Shown here piece by piece: positions 7,316 to 16,135 of a stretch of 64,000 nt of DNA (positions within the stretch are counted from its first letter, which is position 1; every line of letters begins with the position of its first letter). A program made the position numbers and the translations under genes. The stretch spans positions 1,426,001 through 1,490,000 of the forward strand of contig CP197396.1 in NCBI GenBank assembly GCA_052161885.1. Reading direction: 5' to 3'. The notes below the pieces were generated by a model that searched no databases, was not told the DNA's origin, and saw only the letters and a list, made by a program, of their open reading frames with translations. The stretch is from QKTW01 sp052161885. Its GTDB lineage: Bacteria > Bacteroidota > Bacteroidia > Chitinophagales > Chitinophagaceae.

Positions 7316-9541
7316 ATGAAAATTAAATCAATCCCTAAGCTCCTTTTCCTGCTATTTGGATCTGCCCAGGTGGCAAATGCACAATGGGTGCCTCCTGTAA
7401 ACTTCCCATCACCAACAAATGTATGCGACAACGAGCCCTGGAAACTTGTTCTTTACGACAACTTTGATGGTAACTCTCTTAACACTTCCAAGTGGAATAC
7501 TTATATCTCATGGGATGGCATGAGCAGAAACATCGGCGGCTTTACTGTTTACGGAGATCACTCGGACTGGCAGGGAGCCAGGGAGTGCAATGCCAACGCA
7601 CTGTTCAAAGATCAGAACGTTGTGGTAAGCAATGGTACCTGCAAGCTATTACTGCGTAATGAGCCCTATACCTGGCAATGTCCTTCCTGCGCAACGCCCG
7701 AAACAAAAAACCTGACCACTGCTGTGATCGCCACTCCTTTTCACCTGGTACCCAATGGCGCAAAAAACTATTTTAATTCCGCCCGGATCGAAGCAAGGAT
7801 AAAGTTCCCGACCTTCTCAGGCGCATGGTGCGCATTCTGGTTATGGAATGGTGCAGGAGTAAATGAAATTGACATGGCAGAAGCATGGGGCGGATCGGCC
7901 GGCTGGCCTTATTTCGGATCCAGGCCGCACGACACTTACAATCTGCATGCATGGGCACCCAACCCCAACACATACGGCGTTCCCAACAATGTAAGCATTT
8001 CCAATACTTATCCTAAACAGTCCTGGACAGATTGGTTCCTCGGCAGGAATCTGCACCAGGACGACTGGCACACTTATACGTGCGAATGGGATACAGCTTC
8101 AATTAAGACATACCTTGACGGAAACCTGGTCAATACCATCTGGAAATATTACCAGAACAGGCTGGGTATATACTACACATACCGGAACGGTTCCTGGTAC
8201 CCTACCTACTACACGTACCAGGTAGGCTCTGAATGCAATACTATTTCGGGCAACTGGAATATTACCTATGGCTATCCTTACAACAGCAAATCTGAATCGC
8301 AGCTGAGACTGAGCACAGGCTTTACAGACGAGCAGACAGGAGATCCGAACTCAAATTATACCAAAGGGCAGATGGAAGTGGACTATGTAAAAGTATGGCA
8401 AAAACATCCTGCCGACGATGGCCATACAGACCTTTGCAATTTTCCGATACCGGTTATCACAGGCCCCAACATTGTCTGCAATTCATCAACATTTACAGTT
8501 AACCCGATAGTGGGAGGAAGCCCTGGTGCATGGTCCGTTTCAAACGGACTGACAATCGGCGTTGTAGGCGGTACCAGTAATTCCAGCATGATGACCGCTG
8601 CGCCGGCAAACTCTATCGCTGACCAGGCAGTGATCCAGTACAGCTATACACCTGGCGCATGCGACCAGCAAACGGTAACAAAAATTGTGGATGTAGGCCC
8701 GCCAAAATCAGCGATCGTGAGCTGCGTCAGCACCTCGACGGCCTGGTCCAGAAGCTTTAACCTCTCTGCACAACGTCCCGGACTTTTGTCTGCCAACACA
8801 TCACCGACAACCTATCAGTGGACTATCCAGTATGGTCCGTATGATAACTGCAGCAATCTGCAAACATATACGACTTACGGCCAGTATGTATCCACTCCTT
8901 CTTTTGCAACATTTGGCTCATATGACTACTGCGTAAAATGGACACTTAAAATTACCAACGCCTGCGGAAGTTATTACACCCAGGGGCAAAAGACTTCAGG
9001 AGGCTGGCAGCTGCAGCCGATATATTACGAGATCGGCAGAGCCGGAGATACATCTGCAGCCTATTTCCACGCGATCATTACAGATAGCGCCAAATACGAA
9101 ACAGATGTTGCAAACAGGATAGGCCAGACGATGATAAGCGAAGAAGACTCCAGGGATTCAATTGCGGTAAAGACAATGATCGAGCATATCCGGTATGAAG
9201 CGCTTGAGCCTTACCTCGTCCTGGAACCAGTGAAATCGGGAGCCCGGAAAATCACACCAGCAGCGACATTGCCGGCATCTGCCACAAAACTCTATCCGAA
9301 CCCTGCAAATGATATTTTAAATATAGAACCCGACAAATCATTATTTGCAGACAATGCACCGGTACATGTTTACGTCTATGACCTGCTTGGTAAAATAGTT
9401 AAGTCAGCAACATTCGACTATTCACCTGGCGGTAGCCTGAAGATGAGTATGGAAGGCCTGACAGATGGTAATTATATCCTGCTCCTGGATCAGAACATGA
9501 AAGTGGAACATTTCAAATTCGAAAAGAGATCGGGTAAATAA
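7316..9541 (+). CDS. Secreted GH16-family beta-glucanase with type IX sorting domain
   Basis: 741 residues from the ATG that gives a clean signal peptide (MKIKSIPKLLFLLFGSAQVANA); an in-frame ATG 81 nt earlier is less likely. The catalytic GH16 motif is E184-I-D186-M-A-E189, with Glu184 the nucleophile and Glu189 the acid/base. Tryptophan-rich strands (GAWCAFWLWNG) line the cleft. Substrates of the family include laminarin, lichenan, agar and carrageenan; this one cannot be fixed by eye. Ig/PKD-like modules follow (ITGPNIVCN onward). The C-terminus (KLYPNPANDILNI to the end) is a Por/type IX sorting domain, so the enzyme is exported across the outer membrane. Confidence 0.92.
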   Translation: MKIKSIPKLLFLLFGSAQVANAQWVPPVNFPSPTNVCDNEPWKLVLYDNFDGNSLNTSKWNTYISWDGMSRNIGGFTVYGDHSDWQGARECNANALFKDQNVVVSNGTCKLLLRNEPYTWQCPSCATPETKNLTTAVIATPFHLVPNGAKNYFNSARIEARIKFPTFSGAWCAFWLWNGAGVNEIDMAEAWGGSAGWPYFGSRPHDTYNLHAWAPNPNTYGVPNNVSISNTYPKQSWTDWFLGRNLHQDDWHTYTCEWDTASIKTYLDGNLVNTIWKYYQNRLGIYYTYRNGSWYPTYYTYQVGSECNTISGNWNITYGYPYNSKSESQLRLSTGFTDEQTGDPNSNYTKGQMEVDYVKVWQKHPADDGHTDLCNFPIPVITGPNIVCNSSTFTVNPIVGGSPGAWSVSNGLTIGVVGGTSNSSMMTAAPANSIADQAVIQYSYTPGACDQQTVTKIVDVGPPKSAIVSCVSTSTAWSRSFNLSAQRPGLLSANTSPTTYQWTIQYGPYDNCSNLQTYTTYGQYVSTPSFATFGSYDYCVKWTLKITNACGSYYTQGQKTSGGWQLQPIYYEIGRAGDTSAAYFHAIITDSAKYETDVANRIGQTMISEEDSRDSIAVKTMIEHIRYEALEPYLVLEPVKSGARKITPAATLPASATKLYPNPANDILNIEPDKSLFADNAPVHVYVYDLLGKIVKSATFDYSPGGSLKMSMEGLTDGNYILLLDQNMKVEHFKFEKRSGK

Positions 9542-9554
9542 CCTGTTACATAAA

Positions 9555-9588
9555 AAAATGCACTGTCCGGATCCGGGCAGTGCATTTT
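9555..9588. terminator. Bidirectional terminator between convergent genes
   Basis: Arms AAAATGCACTG and CAGTGCATTTT close a GC-rich hairpin with U-tracts available on both strands. It lies 13 nt after the GH16 stop and 59 nt beyond the permease stop, so it can end both transcripts. Confidence 0.85.
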
Positions 9589-9646
9589 CAATTTATGGAA
9601 ACAAGAAGCTAACACCGGTAATCAAGGTCATACCAGCCGCAAATAT

Positions 9647-10969
9647 TTAATCACGCAACTCCGGTTTACGCCACAGGATAATACGCCAGACTACTTCAGC
9701 ACTTAGCAGACAGGCTATGGCAAATACAGCCGGCCTTAGCGCATGCCCTTTGTATATCATCACACCGGATAAAGCAATGCTGTAAATGGTTATCGGGAGT
9801 ATGAGCAGTACGCATATCCAGCTTACAGGCAGCGGTATCCTGAAGGGGCGGTGGCGCTCCGGCTCCCGAATACGCATCCTGACAAGTGATGCATATTCCA
9901 GGAACAAACCAGCCCCGTAAATCGTCACATCGATGATCACCAGGTCGCCGAAATCCCAGAAGGTCATCAGGCTGATCACTATCGAACATACGATGATGGA
10001 TACATACGGGGTGCCAAAGCGGGGATGCAGCGCATGCAGGCGGGCGGGCATCAATCCGTCATCGGCCATTACCTTGGGCAGCCTGGAAACTGCAAGCAGA
10101 TTAGCAGCATACAGTCCTAACGCACTGGCCATACCGCCAATAGCAATAACGCCACCCAGCCAGCGGCCACCCACCAGATCGCCCAATGCAGGCATGCCCT
10201 TTTCACCAAAGGTTTTATAATCTATACCAGATAACTGCGCCGTAATAATAACGCCGATATAAATAAGGATCATCAGCAGGAAAGCCATAAAAACGGATAC
10301 CAGGTATGTATGTTCCGGCTTTTCAACTTCCTCTGCATAGGTAGTTACATTGTCCCAGCCAAAACAGTTCCACATCACAATGTATATTGCCGAACCCAAT
10401 GACGGATAAGCCACTCCTTTTAACGAGAGTGACGGCAAAGTAAAACTGCCGGTATGATGGTGCACAAATATTCCGAACATTAAAACGAAAGGAGTAATCA
10501 CGATAACACTGAGCAACACCATCATACGCCCTACAGGCACAATGCCGAGGATATTCAGCCCTGCCGATCCCCATACAATAGCCAGGCAGATCGCGATTTT
10601 CCATACACCGTCTATTGGCACAAAGTAGCTGGCATAAAGCACAAAAAGAACAGGGTAAATAGCCAGGTCGGCAAATGTATACAGCCAGGTCCACCACCCT
10701 TCAAACAGCCCCCATTTACGGCCCAACGCATGTTTTACCCATTGATAATACCCACCGCTGACGGGCATCATACCATTCAGCTCCAGTACCATAAACATAG
10801 CGGGAATATCCCACAGCAACGGCGTTACCAGTAGCAGTAGCAATGCAGCATGTTCATGTGCATAACGCAAAAGTTCTTCCAGGCCATAAGGGCCGCCGGA
10901 CACGGTAAAAAATATAATCGTGATGAGTTGCAGCGGGCGCAGCTTACGCGAAGAAGTTTGTGCAGCCAT
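9647..10969 (-). CDS. APC-superfamily amino-acid permease
   Basis: 440 residues with about twelve hydrophobic segments. The family's first unwound helix is visible in IIFFTVSGGPYGLEELL, where the Gly-rich turn contacts the amino-acid backbone, followed by PVSGGYYQWVKHALG. It imports or exchanges amino acids or related amines across the inner membrane; the substrate is unknown. It is a lone gene convergent with the GH16 gene. A broken copy of its 3' end is found at 6874-7100, which points to a past duplication or rearrangement around the GH16 gene. Confidence 0.88.
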   Translation of the reverse strand: MAAQTSSRKLRPLQLITIIFFTVSGGPYGLEELLRYAHEHAALLLLLVTPLLWDIPAMFMVLELNGMMPVSGGYYQWVKHALGRKWGLFEGWWTWLYTFADLAIYPVLFVLYASYFVPIDGVWKIAICLAIVWGSAGLNILGIVPVGRMMVLLSVIVITPFVLMFGIFVHHHTGSFTLPSLSLKGVAYPSLGSAIYIVMWNCFGWDNVTTYAEEVEKPEHTYLVSVFMAFLLMILIYIGVIITAQLSGIDYKTFGEKGMPALGDLVGGRWLGGVIAIGGMASALGLYAANLLAVSRLPKVMADDGLMPARLHALHPRFGTPYVSIIVCSIVISLMTFWDFGDLVIIDVTIYGAGLFLEYASLVRMRIREPERHRPFRIPLPVSWICVLLILPITIYSIALSGVMIYKGHALRPAVFAIACLLSAEVVWRIILWRKPELRD

Positions 10970-11079
10970 TACCCTAAAAGTATTAAATCTAAAGCTTATT
11001 CACTTCAGCAAAACCAGACCGGTCAACAGTAATGAAAACATGTGATCGAAAAATGAAAGCCCCGGTGTAAGCGACACCG

Positions 11080-11661
11080 TTACTCATCATTTAATCCCTT
11101 CCCATCCAGGATTTGCGGTATGCATTTCTCAATCCTCGACTCCCGGGTTTTGGATTGTTTGGGCGCAGAAAAATGCAGGAGGTAGCCTCTTTGGCGTCCC
11201 GGGGTCAATGCCTTAAAAGCTGTTTTCAAGGCAGGGTTTTCATCCAGTTTTTTCTGAAATTCTTCAGGAACAGTATACTCGGCAGTCTTTTTAAGCTCCA
11301 CTTTCACTCCCGCTTCTTCGATCTCAACAGCTTCATAGATGTAAGCTTTCAGCACCTGCTCCAGCTGCTCTATCTCACGGAGAGATGTAAAACGTGCCTG
11401 GCGCGCGACCTGTACATTTTCCGTTTGTTGTATTAAAATATTCCCGGGATCTTTCAGCAAGGTTCCTTTAAAAAACAAAAACGCACAATATTCCTTAAAT
11501 ACATGTATCAGGACTATGTTTTTCCCCTCATACGTGTAACAGGGACATCCCCATTTTAATTCTTCAACCAGGAAACAATCAAGTGCGATAGTTCTCAGTT
11601 TCCTGATCTCTTCCTGCCATTTCCCGGCTTTATTAAAATAAAAATCGACTTTAGGATTCAT
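11080..11661 (-). CDS. DUF1801 / YdeI (OmpD-associated-like) protein
   Basis: 193 residues starting at the ATG of MNPKVDFYF; the longer frame depends on a TTG inside the preceding gene's end. The N-terminal half (VEELKWGCPCYTYEGKNIVLIHVFKEYCAFLFF) is the DUF1801 fold. The C-terminal part (PEEFQKKLDENPALKTAF, then LTPGRQRGY) matches the YdeI/OmpD-associated module. Biochemical function is not established. It is the last gene of the ArsR-led operon, 32 nt after DUF4256. Bacteroidota often carry this set together. Confidence 0.82.
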   Translation of the reverse strand: MNPKVDFYFNKAGKWQEEIRKLRTIALDCFLVEELKWGCPCYTYEGKNIVLIHVFKEYCAFLFFKGTLLKDPGNILIQQTENVQVARQARFTSLREIEQLEQVLKAYIYEAVEIEEAGVKVELKKTAEYTVPEEFQKKLDENPALKTAFKALTPGRQRGYLLHFSAPKQSKTRESRIEKCIPQILDGKGLNDE

Positions 11662-11693
11662 GCTGTTCTTTACTTGGCAAATTACTATAAAAA

Positions 11694-12269
11694 TCAAACC
11701 TTCAGCAGACCACGAAACCCTCTGGCTGCGTAGTAAGATTCTGCGCCGTTGTGATACATAAAAACGGTGTCGTAGCGACGATCACAAAAGACGGCACCGC
11801 CGAGTTTTCTGATAGCTGGCGGGGTTGCTATCCAGCTCGATGTTTTTAAATCGAATTTTCCCAGCTGCTGCAATTCCCGGTATTGCTCTTCTGTCAACAG
11901 TTCAATACCCATATCTGCTGCTGCATCAACGGCATTACTTTCCGGTTTGTGCTCCTTCCTGGATTCATGTGCTTCGCGGTCATAACAAAGACTTCTGCGG
12001 CCCTTGGGGCTTTCTGCCGAGCAGTCAATAAAAATGTATTCGCCTTTTTTATCATTCCCGGCAGTCATCAGTACCACCACATCAGGTTCTCCGCCCGTTC
12101 TTTCCATTTCATAAAGCGACCACATTTTTTCAGGATGAGCTTCCAGCTTAGTCTGTACACTATCCCAATCAATGCCTTTATGGCGGCTTGTATTTTTTTC
12201 AAAACGACTTTTTAATATGCCGAGCAGTTCTCCATGCTCCTGCGACGATAATTTCTTTTTATTGCTCAT
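11694..12269 (-). CDS. DUF4256 family protein
   Basis: 191 residues, highly charged and without signal peptide or membrane segment. Recognised by stretches such as IDWDSVQTKLEAHPEKMWSL, MERTGGEPDVV and FCDRRYDTVFMYHNGAESY. The function of the family is unknown. It sits 13 nt after the DoxX-like gene in the ArsR-led operon, so it is probably derepressed together with the rest. Confidence 0.8.
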   Translation of the reverse strand: MSNKKKLSSQEHGELLGILKSRFEKNTSRHKGIDWDSVQTKLEAHPEKMWSLYEMERTGGEPDVVVLMTAGNDKKGEYIFIDCSAESPKGRRSLCYDREAHESRKEHKPESNAVDAAADMGIELLTEEQYRELQQLGKFDLKTSSWIATPPAIRKLGGAVFCDRRYDTVFMYHNGAESYYAARGFRGLLKV

Positions 12270-12282
12270 GCTGTTTATTGAT

Positions 12283-12666
12283 TTACAGATTCACCGAACT
12301 GATTTTTCTATCGGCAGGACGCAGGTACCATGAAAGCACGGTAAAAACTGCCAGTAAAAACGGTGCAATGATTTTTACAGAAGCATCACCACTCGCAATG
12401 TGTGAGATCACAGCTCCGCTCATCACAAAAAATATACCCGCATACGCCCACTCCTTCAGCAGTTTGAATTTCGGGATTAATATGGCGATTACGCCCAGCA
12501 TCTTCCACACCCCGATAAGCGATATAAAATAAACGGGATATCCCAGTGGCTTAAAGCCTTCTATAACCTCCTTCACCCGGACCGCCTGCGCCAGTCCGCC
12601 CGAAAAAATACAAAAAGATAATATCACGGTAATTATCCAGTACCAGATTGTCTTTTTCTTTTCCAT
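12283..12666 (-). CDS. DoxX-like small membrane protein
   Basis: 127 residues with four hydrophobic segments (near residues 8-25, 45-65, 72-90 and 98-115). The pattern FSGGLAQ followed by PVYFISLIGVWKMLGVIAIL and KEWAYAGIFF is that of the DoxX-like family in Bacteroidota. It lies in the inner membrane; its function is undefined, with redox or quinone roles proposed for relatives. It is 6 nt downstream of the SRPBCC gene. Confidence 0.8.
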   Translation of the reverse strand: MEKKKTIWYWIITVILSFCIFSGGLAQAVRVKEVIEGFKPLGYPVYFISLIGVWKMLGVIAILIPKFKLLKEWAYAGIFFVMSGAVISHIASGDASVKIIAPFLLAVFTVLSWYLRPADRKISSVNL

Positions 12667-12672
12667 TTCAAA

Positions 12673-13137
12673 TTATTTTAAGGTTTTTAAAATTTCCTGG
12701 ATCCGGTTATGCGCCATATTGATGCCCTGGGCAAAAGGTAGTTTCAGCACCTGGTCTCTTTGCGCACCTGATTCGTAGATGACATGCATCGTGAGTTTGC
12801 TGGTATCGTCTGTGAGCTGTTCAAATTGATAAATCTCCAGCTGAACGCCAAATGGTGTATTTTCCATTTCAAATGTCCTGGTGATCTTCTGCTCCGGGAT
12901 AAACTCATGAATCACCCCACTGAATCCATGTTTGTTTCCTTTAGGGTCTGTGGTTTCAAATTGGTAGCTGCCGTGCTTTTTACTTTCAAGTTTCAGCACT
13001 TTTGTTCCCATCCACTGCTCCACAATACCGGCTTCTACATAAGCTTTAAAAAGCAATTCCAGTGGCAGGTCAAATTCCCTTGTAATTACCAATTCCTGCT
13101 TGCCGTCTTCGGCATTTATTTTTGTTTTTTGTTCCAT
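12673..13137 (-). CDS. SRPBCC / AHSA1-like ligand-binding domain protein
   Basis: 154 residues with the START/Bet v1-like order of the AHSA1 family: ITREFDLPLELLFKAYVEAGIVEQWMG at the start and a C-terminal amphipathic helix (QGINMAHNRIQEILKTL). The fold makes a hydrophobic pocket for a small ligand; none is known here. It is immediately downstream (7 nt) of the ArsR gene. ArsR plus SRPBCC is a common pair in which the pocket protein is the regulated partner. Confidence 0.87.
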   Translation of the reverse strand: MEQKTKINAEDGKQELVITREFDLPLELLFKAYVEAGIVEQWMGTKVLKLESKKHGSYQFETTDPKGNKHGFSGVIHEFIPEQKITRTFEMENTPFGVQLEIYQFEQLTDDTSKLTMHVIYESGAQRDQVLKLPFAQGINMAHNRIQEILKTLK

Positions 13138-13144
13138 GCTGTTT

Positions 13145-13468
13145 TTATTTTTTGGATTTGTATTCTTTCATGATACTTTCTAATTTATTAAACCTGTCAT
13201 CCCACATTTTGCGGAACGGTTCGATAAAATCGGCTACTTCTTTCATTTTTTTTGCATTTATGTGATAGTAAATTTCTCTGCCGTTTTGTTCCTGTTCAAG
13301 TAATTCGCATTCGGTAAGTATCTGCAGATGTTTTGAAACCGTAGGCCTCGCGGTATCAAAATTTGCAGCTATTGCTCCCGCGGTCATGGATTGTGAGGCA
13401 ACCAGCAGCAGTATAGCCCGCCTGGTAGGATCTGCTATGGCCTGAAATACGTCTCGTCTCAGATTCAT
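13145..13468 (-). CDS. ArsR-family autorepressor (SdpR-like winged helix)
   Basis: 107 residues. The winged helix reads QAIADPTRRAILLLVASQSMTAGAIAANFDTARPTVSKHLQILTECELL in pieces, with FDTARPTVSKHLQIL as recognition helix and NGREIYYHIN as wing. The ELCVCD metal site of classic ArsR is missing, so metal sensing is unlikely; it resembles the SdpR-type autorepressors. It heads an operon of five genes. Two direct copies of a partly palindromic 16-mer lie 4 nt before its start codon and are the obvious operator. Confidence 0.9.
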   Translation of the reverse strand: MNLRRDVFQAIADPTRRAILLLVASQSMTAGAIAANFDTARPTVSKHLQILTECELLEQEQNGREIYYHINAKKMKEVADFIEPFRKMWDDRFNKLESIMKEYKSKK

Positions 13469-13471
13469 CGT

Positions 13472-13513
13472 GTAGCTATTTGACTACAAATATAAGCGTA
13501 GCTATTTAACTAC
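13472..13513. promoter_or_regulatory. Duplicated operator in front of the ArsR-type repressor
   Basis: GTAGCTATTTGACTAC (13472-13487) and GTAGCTATTTAACTAC (13498-13513) differ at one base and are spaced 26 nt start to start. Each has GTAG/CTAC ends around an AT-rich core, the usual look of ArsR/SdpR operators. The first lies within 4 nt of the ATG at 13468. Confidence 0.75.
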
Positions 13514-13588
13514 ACAAATTTTTCTGTTGAGTACGCGATGAAACTGTTTTGCTCTTGACAAACTATGTAGACTGTTAATCCGGAAAAA

Positions 13589-13604
13589 TGTGATGTAGCT
13601 CACA
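13589..13604. promoter_or_regulatory. CRP/FNR-family binding site
   Basis: TGTGATGTAGCTCACA keeps both half-sites (TGTGA, TCACA) of the classical CRP consensus with the right six-base spacer, flanked by A and T. It is 78 nt upstream of the aldo/keto reductase ATG, a position suited to activation. No CRP gene is in the window, so the acting regulator is inferred. Confidence 0.6.
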
Positions 13605-13682
13605 TAGTCACTTTAAATATTCTGCCGTACTTCGCTATATGTAACAGACAGGTTTGAAAAAAACTACTTAAAACGATATAAG

Positions 13683-14588
13683 ATGATCACAAAAGATAAC
13701 GCCATTCATATGCCCTGGCTGGGATTTGGCACGCTGATTCCTGCTGGAGCCGAAACAATAACCGCAACAAGAAACGCATTGGAAGCCGGGTTCCGGCACT
13801 TTGACTGTGCCGAACGATACCGGAACGAGAGCGAGGTGGGCGAAGCCCTGGAGGCAGGACTTGCTGCCGGAGGTATTGCCCGTAAAGACATCTTTGTCAC
13901 CACCAAACTCTGGAACACCAACCACCGGCCCGAACGCGTAGAACCGGCATTCGAGGCCAGTCTGAAGAGGCTCCGGCTCAGTTACCTGGATCTGTATCTT
14001 ATGCATACACCGTTTGCATTTCTGCCAGGAGACGACCAAGATCCACGGGACCGGAACGGCAATGTCATCTACGACCGCGAGATAACCCTGCTAGACACCT
14101 GGCGGGCAATGGAGCAACTCGTAGACGATGGCAAATGCAGGGCCATCGGGTTATCTGACATCACAATGAAAGACCTGGTGCCTATCTATGAATCGGCGAG
14201 AATCAAGCCGGCTGTGATCCAGGTTGAAGCACACCCGTATCTGCCGGAAACCGAGCTCCTGGAGTTCTGCAAAGAGAAAAATATTGTGTTTCTGGCTTTT
14301 GCGCCGTTGGGCCATGGCATAAAACCCGGACCGCTTGAAGACCCGGCTATCCTGGCAATTGCAGCACGGGTAGGAAAAACGCCGGCCCAGGTGCTGCTGG
14401 CATGGGCAGTTCAGCGCGGCACAGCCCTGCTTACCACGCCCAGAACTCCTGCACGTGCACGGGAAAACTTCGACATTACTCCGTTACCCGAAGATGCATT
14501 TAATGAAATCAATAACATCCGGACCAGGCAAAGATTCAACCAGGTTGTAACGACCGGCGTACCTGGTTTTATAGCACGGGGTAATTAA
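13683..14588 (+). CDS. Aldo/keto reductase
   Basis: 301 residues forming the NADPH-dependent (beta/alpha)8 barrel. The catalytic tetrad is visible as Asp41 and Tyr46 (FDCAERYRNE), Lys75 (TTKLWN) and His108 (LYLMHTP). The family reduces aldehydes and ketones, including sugars and toxic carbonyls. It stands alone, divergent from the ArsR operon, with a CRP-type palindrome in its upstream region. The true substrate is unknown. Confidence 0.92.
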   Translation: MITKDNAIHMPWLGFGTLIPAGAETITATRNALEAGFRHFDCAERYRNESEVGEALEAGLAAGGIARKDIFVTTKLWNTNHRPERVEPAFEASLKRLRLSYLDLYLMHTPFAFLPGDDQDPRDRNGNVIYDREITLLDTWRAMEQLVDDGKCRAIGLSDITMKDLVPIYESARIKPAVIQVEAHPYLPETELLEFCKEKNIVFLAFAPLGHGIKPGPLEDPAILAIAARVGKTPAQVLLAWAVQRGTALLTTPRTPARARENFDITPLPEDAFNEINNIRTRQRFNQVVTTGVPGFIARGN

Positions 14589-14693
14589 ACAGCCATACCA
14601 GCTAACTGCTGCTCAAAACAAATTCCGGGAAAGACTGAAAACATGGTTAAATTACTTTGATATTCTGAAGGCTGATAATGTAAAAACAATCAC

Positions 14694-15245
14694 ATGAGAA
14701 ACGTAATCTTTGGCATCAACCTCACTGCAGACGGTTGCTGTGAGCATACCAGATTTGGTGCCGGTGAAGAAATTCATGAATATTTCACTGATCTCATGCG
14801 GGACGTTGATCTGATTGTCTACGGGCGCAAAACCTATGGGCTGATGGTACCCTACTGGCCGGATGTTGCCCAAAAACTATCCGGCACAAAAGCAGAGAAT
14901 GAATTTGCCAGGGTGTTTACAGCCATCGACAAAATAGTTTTTTCCCGGACGCTGGAACAAGCTGACGGAAATACAAGAATCATCCGGGAAAATCTCCTGA
15001 ACGAGATTCTCAATTTAAAACAGCAACAGGGCAAAAAAATTTCAATCGGCGGTGTAGACTTACCGGAGCAATTAATAGCGCTTGACCTGGTTGATGAATT
15101 TTGTTTTGTTGTACATCCTGTGATTGCAGGTAAAGGAAGGAAATTGTTAGCAAATATCAGCCTGCAGGAGCAGCTAAATTTAAAACTGGCCAGCACGAAG
15201 ACACTTGAATTGGGATGCGTAGCATTTCATTACCTCAAACAATAA
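14694..15245 (+). CDS. Dihydrofolate reductase-like / RibD C-terminal domain protein
   Basis: 183 residues. The DHFR-fold pattern of the RibD_C branch is clear: MRNVIFGINLTADGC at the start, DLIVYGRKTYGLM in the middle, ISIGGVDLPEQLI (nucleotide-binding Gly-Gly), and DEFCFVVHPVIAGKGRKL near the end. These single-domain proteins are NADPH-dependent reductases of unknown substrate, often stress-linked in Bacteroidota. It follows the aldo/keto reductase by about 105 nt on the same strand and may share its transcript. Confidence 0.87.
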   Translation: MRNVIFGINLTADGCCEHTRFGAGEEIHEYFTDLMRDVDLIVYGRKTYGLMVPYWPDVAQKLSGTKAENEFARVFTAIDKIVFSRTLEQADGNTRIIRENLLNEILNLKQQQGKKISIGGVDLPEQLIALDLVDEFCFVVHPVIAGKGRKLLANISLQEQLNLKLASTKTLELGCVAFHYLKQ

Positions 15246-15304
15246 TGGGAAAATCCGCCAATTTTGAAGTTTCAAACCCGTAATATATTGCCGCTATGAG
15301 GCGT

Positions 15305-15931
15305 TTAAAAATGCCATTCCTGCTGCCATCTCATTAAAATATAATCTTCAAGCCGCGATATTTTATTTTCAGGATGCTGGTTATTGTATGCGCCAAACTG
15401 ATAATGAGCATTTCCTGATGGAGTCAATAGTTTTCGTTCACAAACATTATTAACATTGCAGTAGTGTGCTACCGGGTTCCAAATATGCCTCCAGAACGCT
15501 TCAGTTACCCCTCTCGTTATATATACATTTTTAATTCCAGGCCTGCTCTTTAGTAGCTCAACAATATTCACATAAGTAAAATCATAAAAATTATGCTCTA
15601 TCGCTTTGTCTGAAAAGCCTTTTATCGCCTTGCCATGTTCAGGATTATCAGGTTCGGCATCATCGATAGAACTAATAAGATCGGTTATGGCGATTTGTTT
15701 ATCATGACAAAATTGCTTCCACTCGCTCGCTCCTGCATTTATAAGTGATCCTTCTCCATACAAACGAGGTAATACATCCCAAAAATAATTATCTGCTGTT
15801 CTTCCATAAAACCATTCAGCTGTATTATTTGCAGGCCAGGATGGATTGAATGTGCCGACAATCAAAGTAGTTGGCTCAAAATTAATTTTTGTAAGGTTTA
15901 GCTGACTTTGGAATTTGTGATCGCAGGGCAT
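15305..15931 (-). CDS. Uracil-DNA-glycosylase-superfamily-like protein
   Basis: 208 residues. TLIVGTFNPSWP (about 22-33) followed by EWFYGRTADNYFWDVLPRLYG resembles motif A of the UDG superfamily, where the family-typical wording is GTFPS plus YYG-x-NRFW (DNA-deoxyinosine glycosylase and mug-like branches). Near the C-terminus LLTPSGNAHYQFG could be motif B (LPSPSP-like loop). ITDLISSI and NVYITRGV fit the core strands. I infer a base-damage glycosylase or nucleotide-binding relative. It is divergent, so a non-enzymatic member of the fold is possible. It is monocistronic and convergent with the DHFR-like gene. Confidence 0.5.
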   Translation of the reverse strand: MPCDHKFQSQLNLTKINFEPTTLIVGTFNPSWPANNTAEWFYGRTADNYFWDVLPRLYGEGSLINAGASEWKQFCHDKQIAITDLISSIDDAEPDNPEHGKAIKGFSDKAIEHNFYDFTYVNIVELLKSRPGIKNVYITRGVTEAFWRHIWNPVAHYCNVNNVCERKLLTPSGNAHYQFGAYNNQHPENKISRLEDYILMRWQQEWHF

Positions 15932-15980
15932 CCGAAGGAGTTTTGTTAGAAAATAACTTTGATGATAAGCTCAAAAAAAC

Positions 15981-16010
15981 AAAAACCTTTCTGATGTCAG
16001 AAAGGTTTTT
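15981..16010 (-). terminator. Terminator downstream of tRNA-Arg
   Basis: A 14-bp stem (AAAAACCTTTCTGA with TCAGAAAGGTTTTT) and two-base loop. On the minus strand it is followed by GTTTTTTTGAG. It ends the tRNA transcript and precedes the UDG-like gene. Confidence 0.85.
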
Positions 16011-16016
16011 TACTTG

Positions 16017-16090
<74 letters not shown>

Positions 16091-16135
16091 AACTCAGCGG
16101 CTGCGAAATTACATAAACAGCCCGAAATATGAAAG

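Noticed and set aside
11060..11077. GGTGT/ACACC hairpin after the YdeI-like gene as a terminator
   Set aside because: Only a five-base stem and no clean T run follows on the minus strand; too weak to list.
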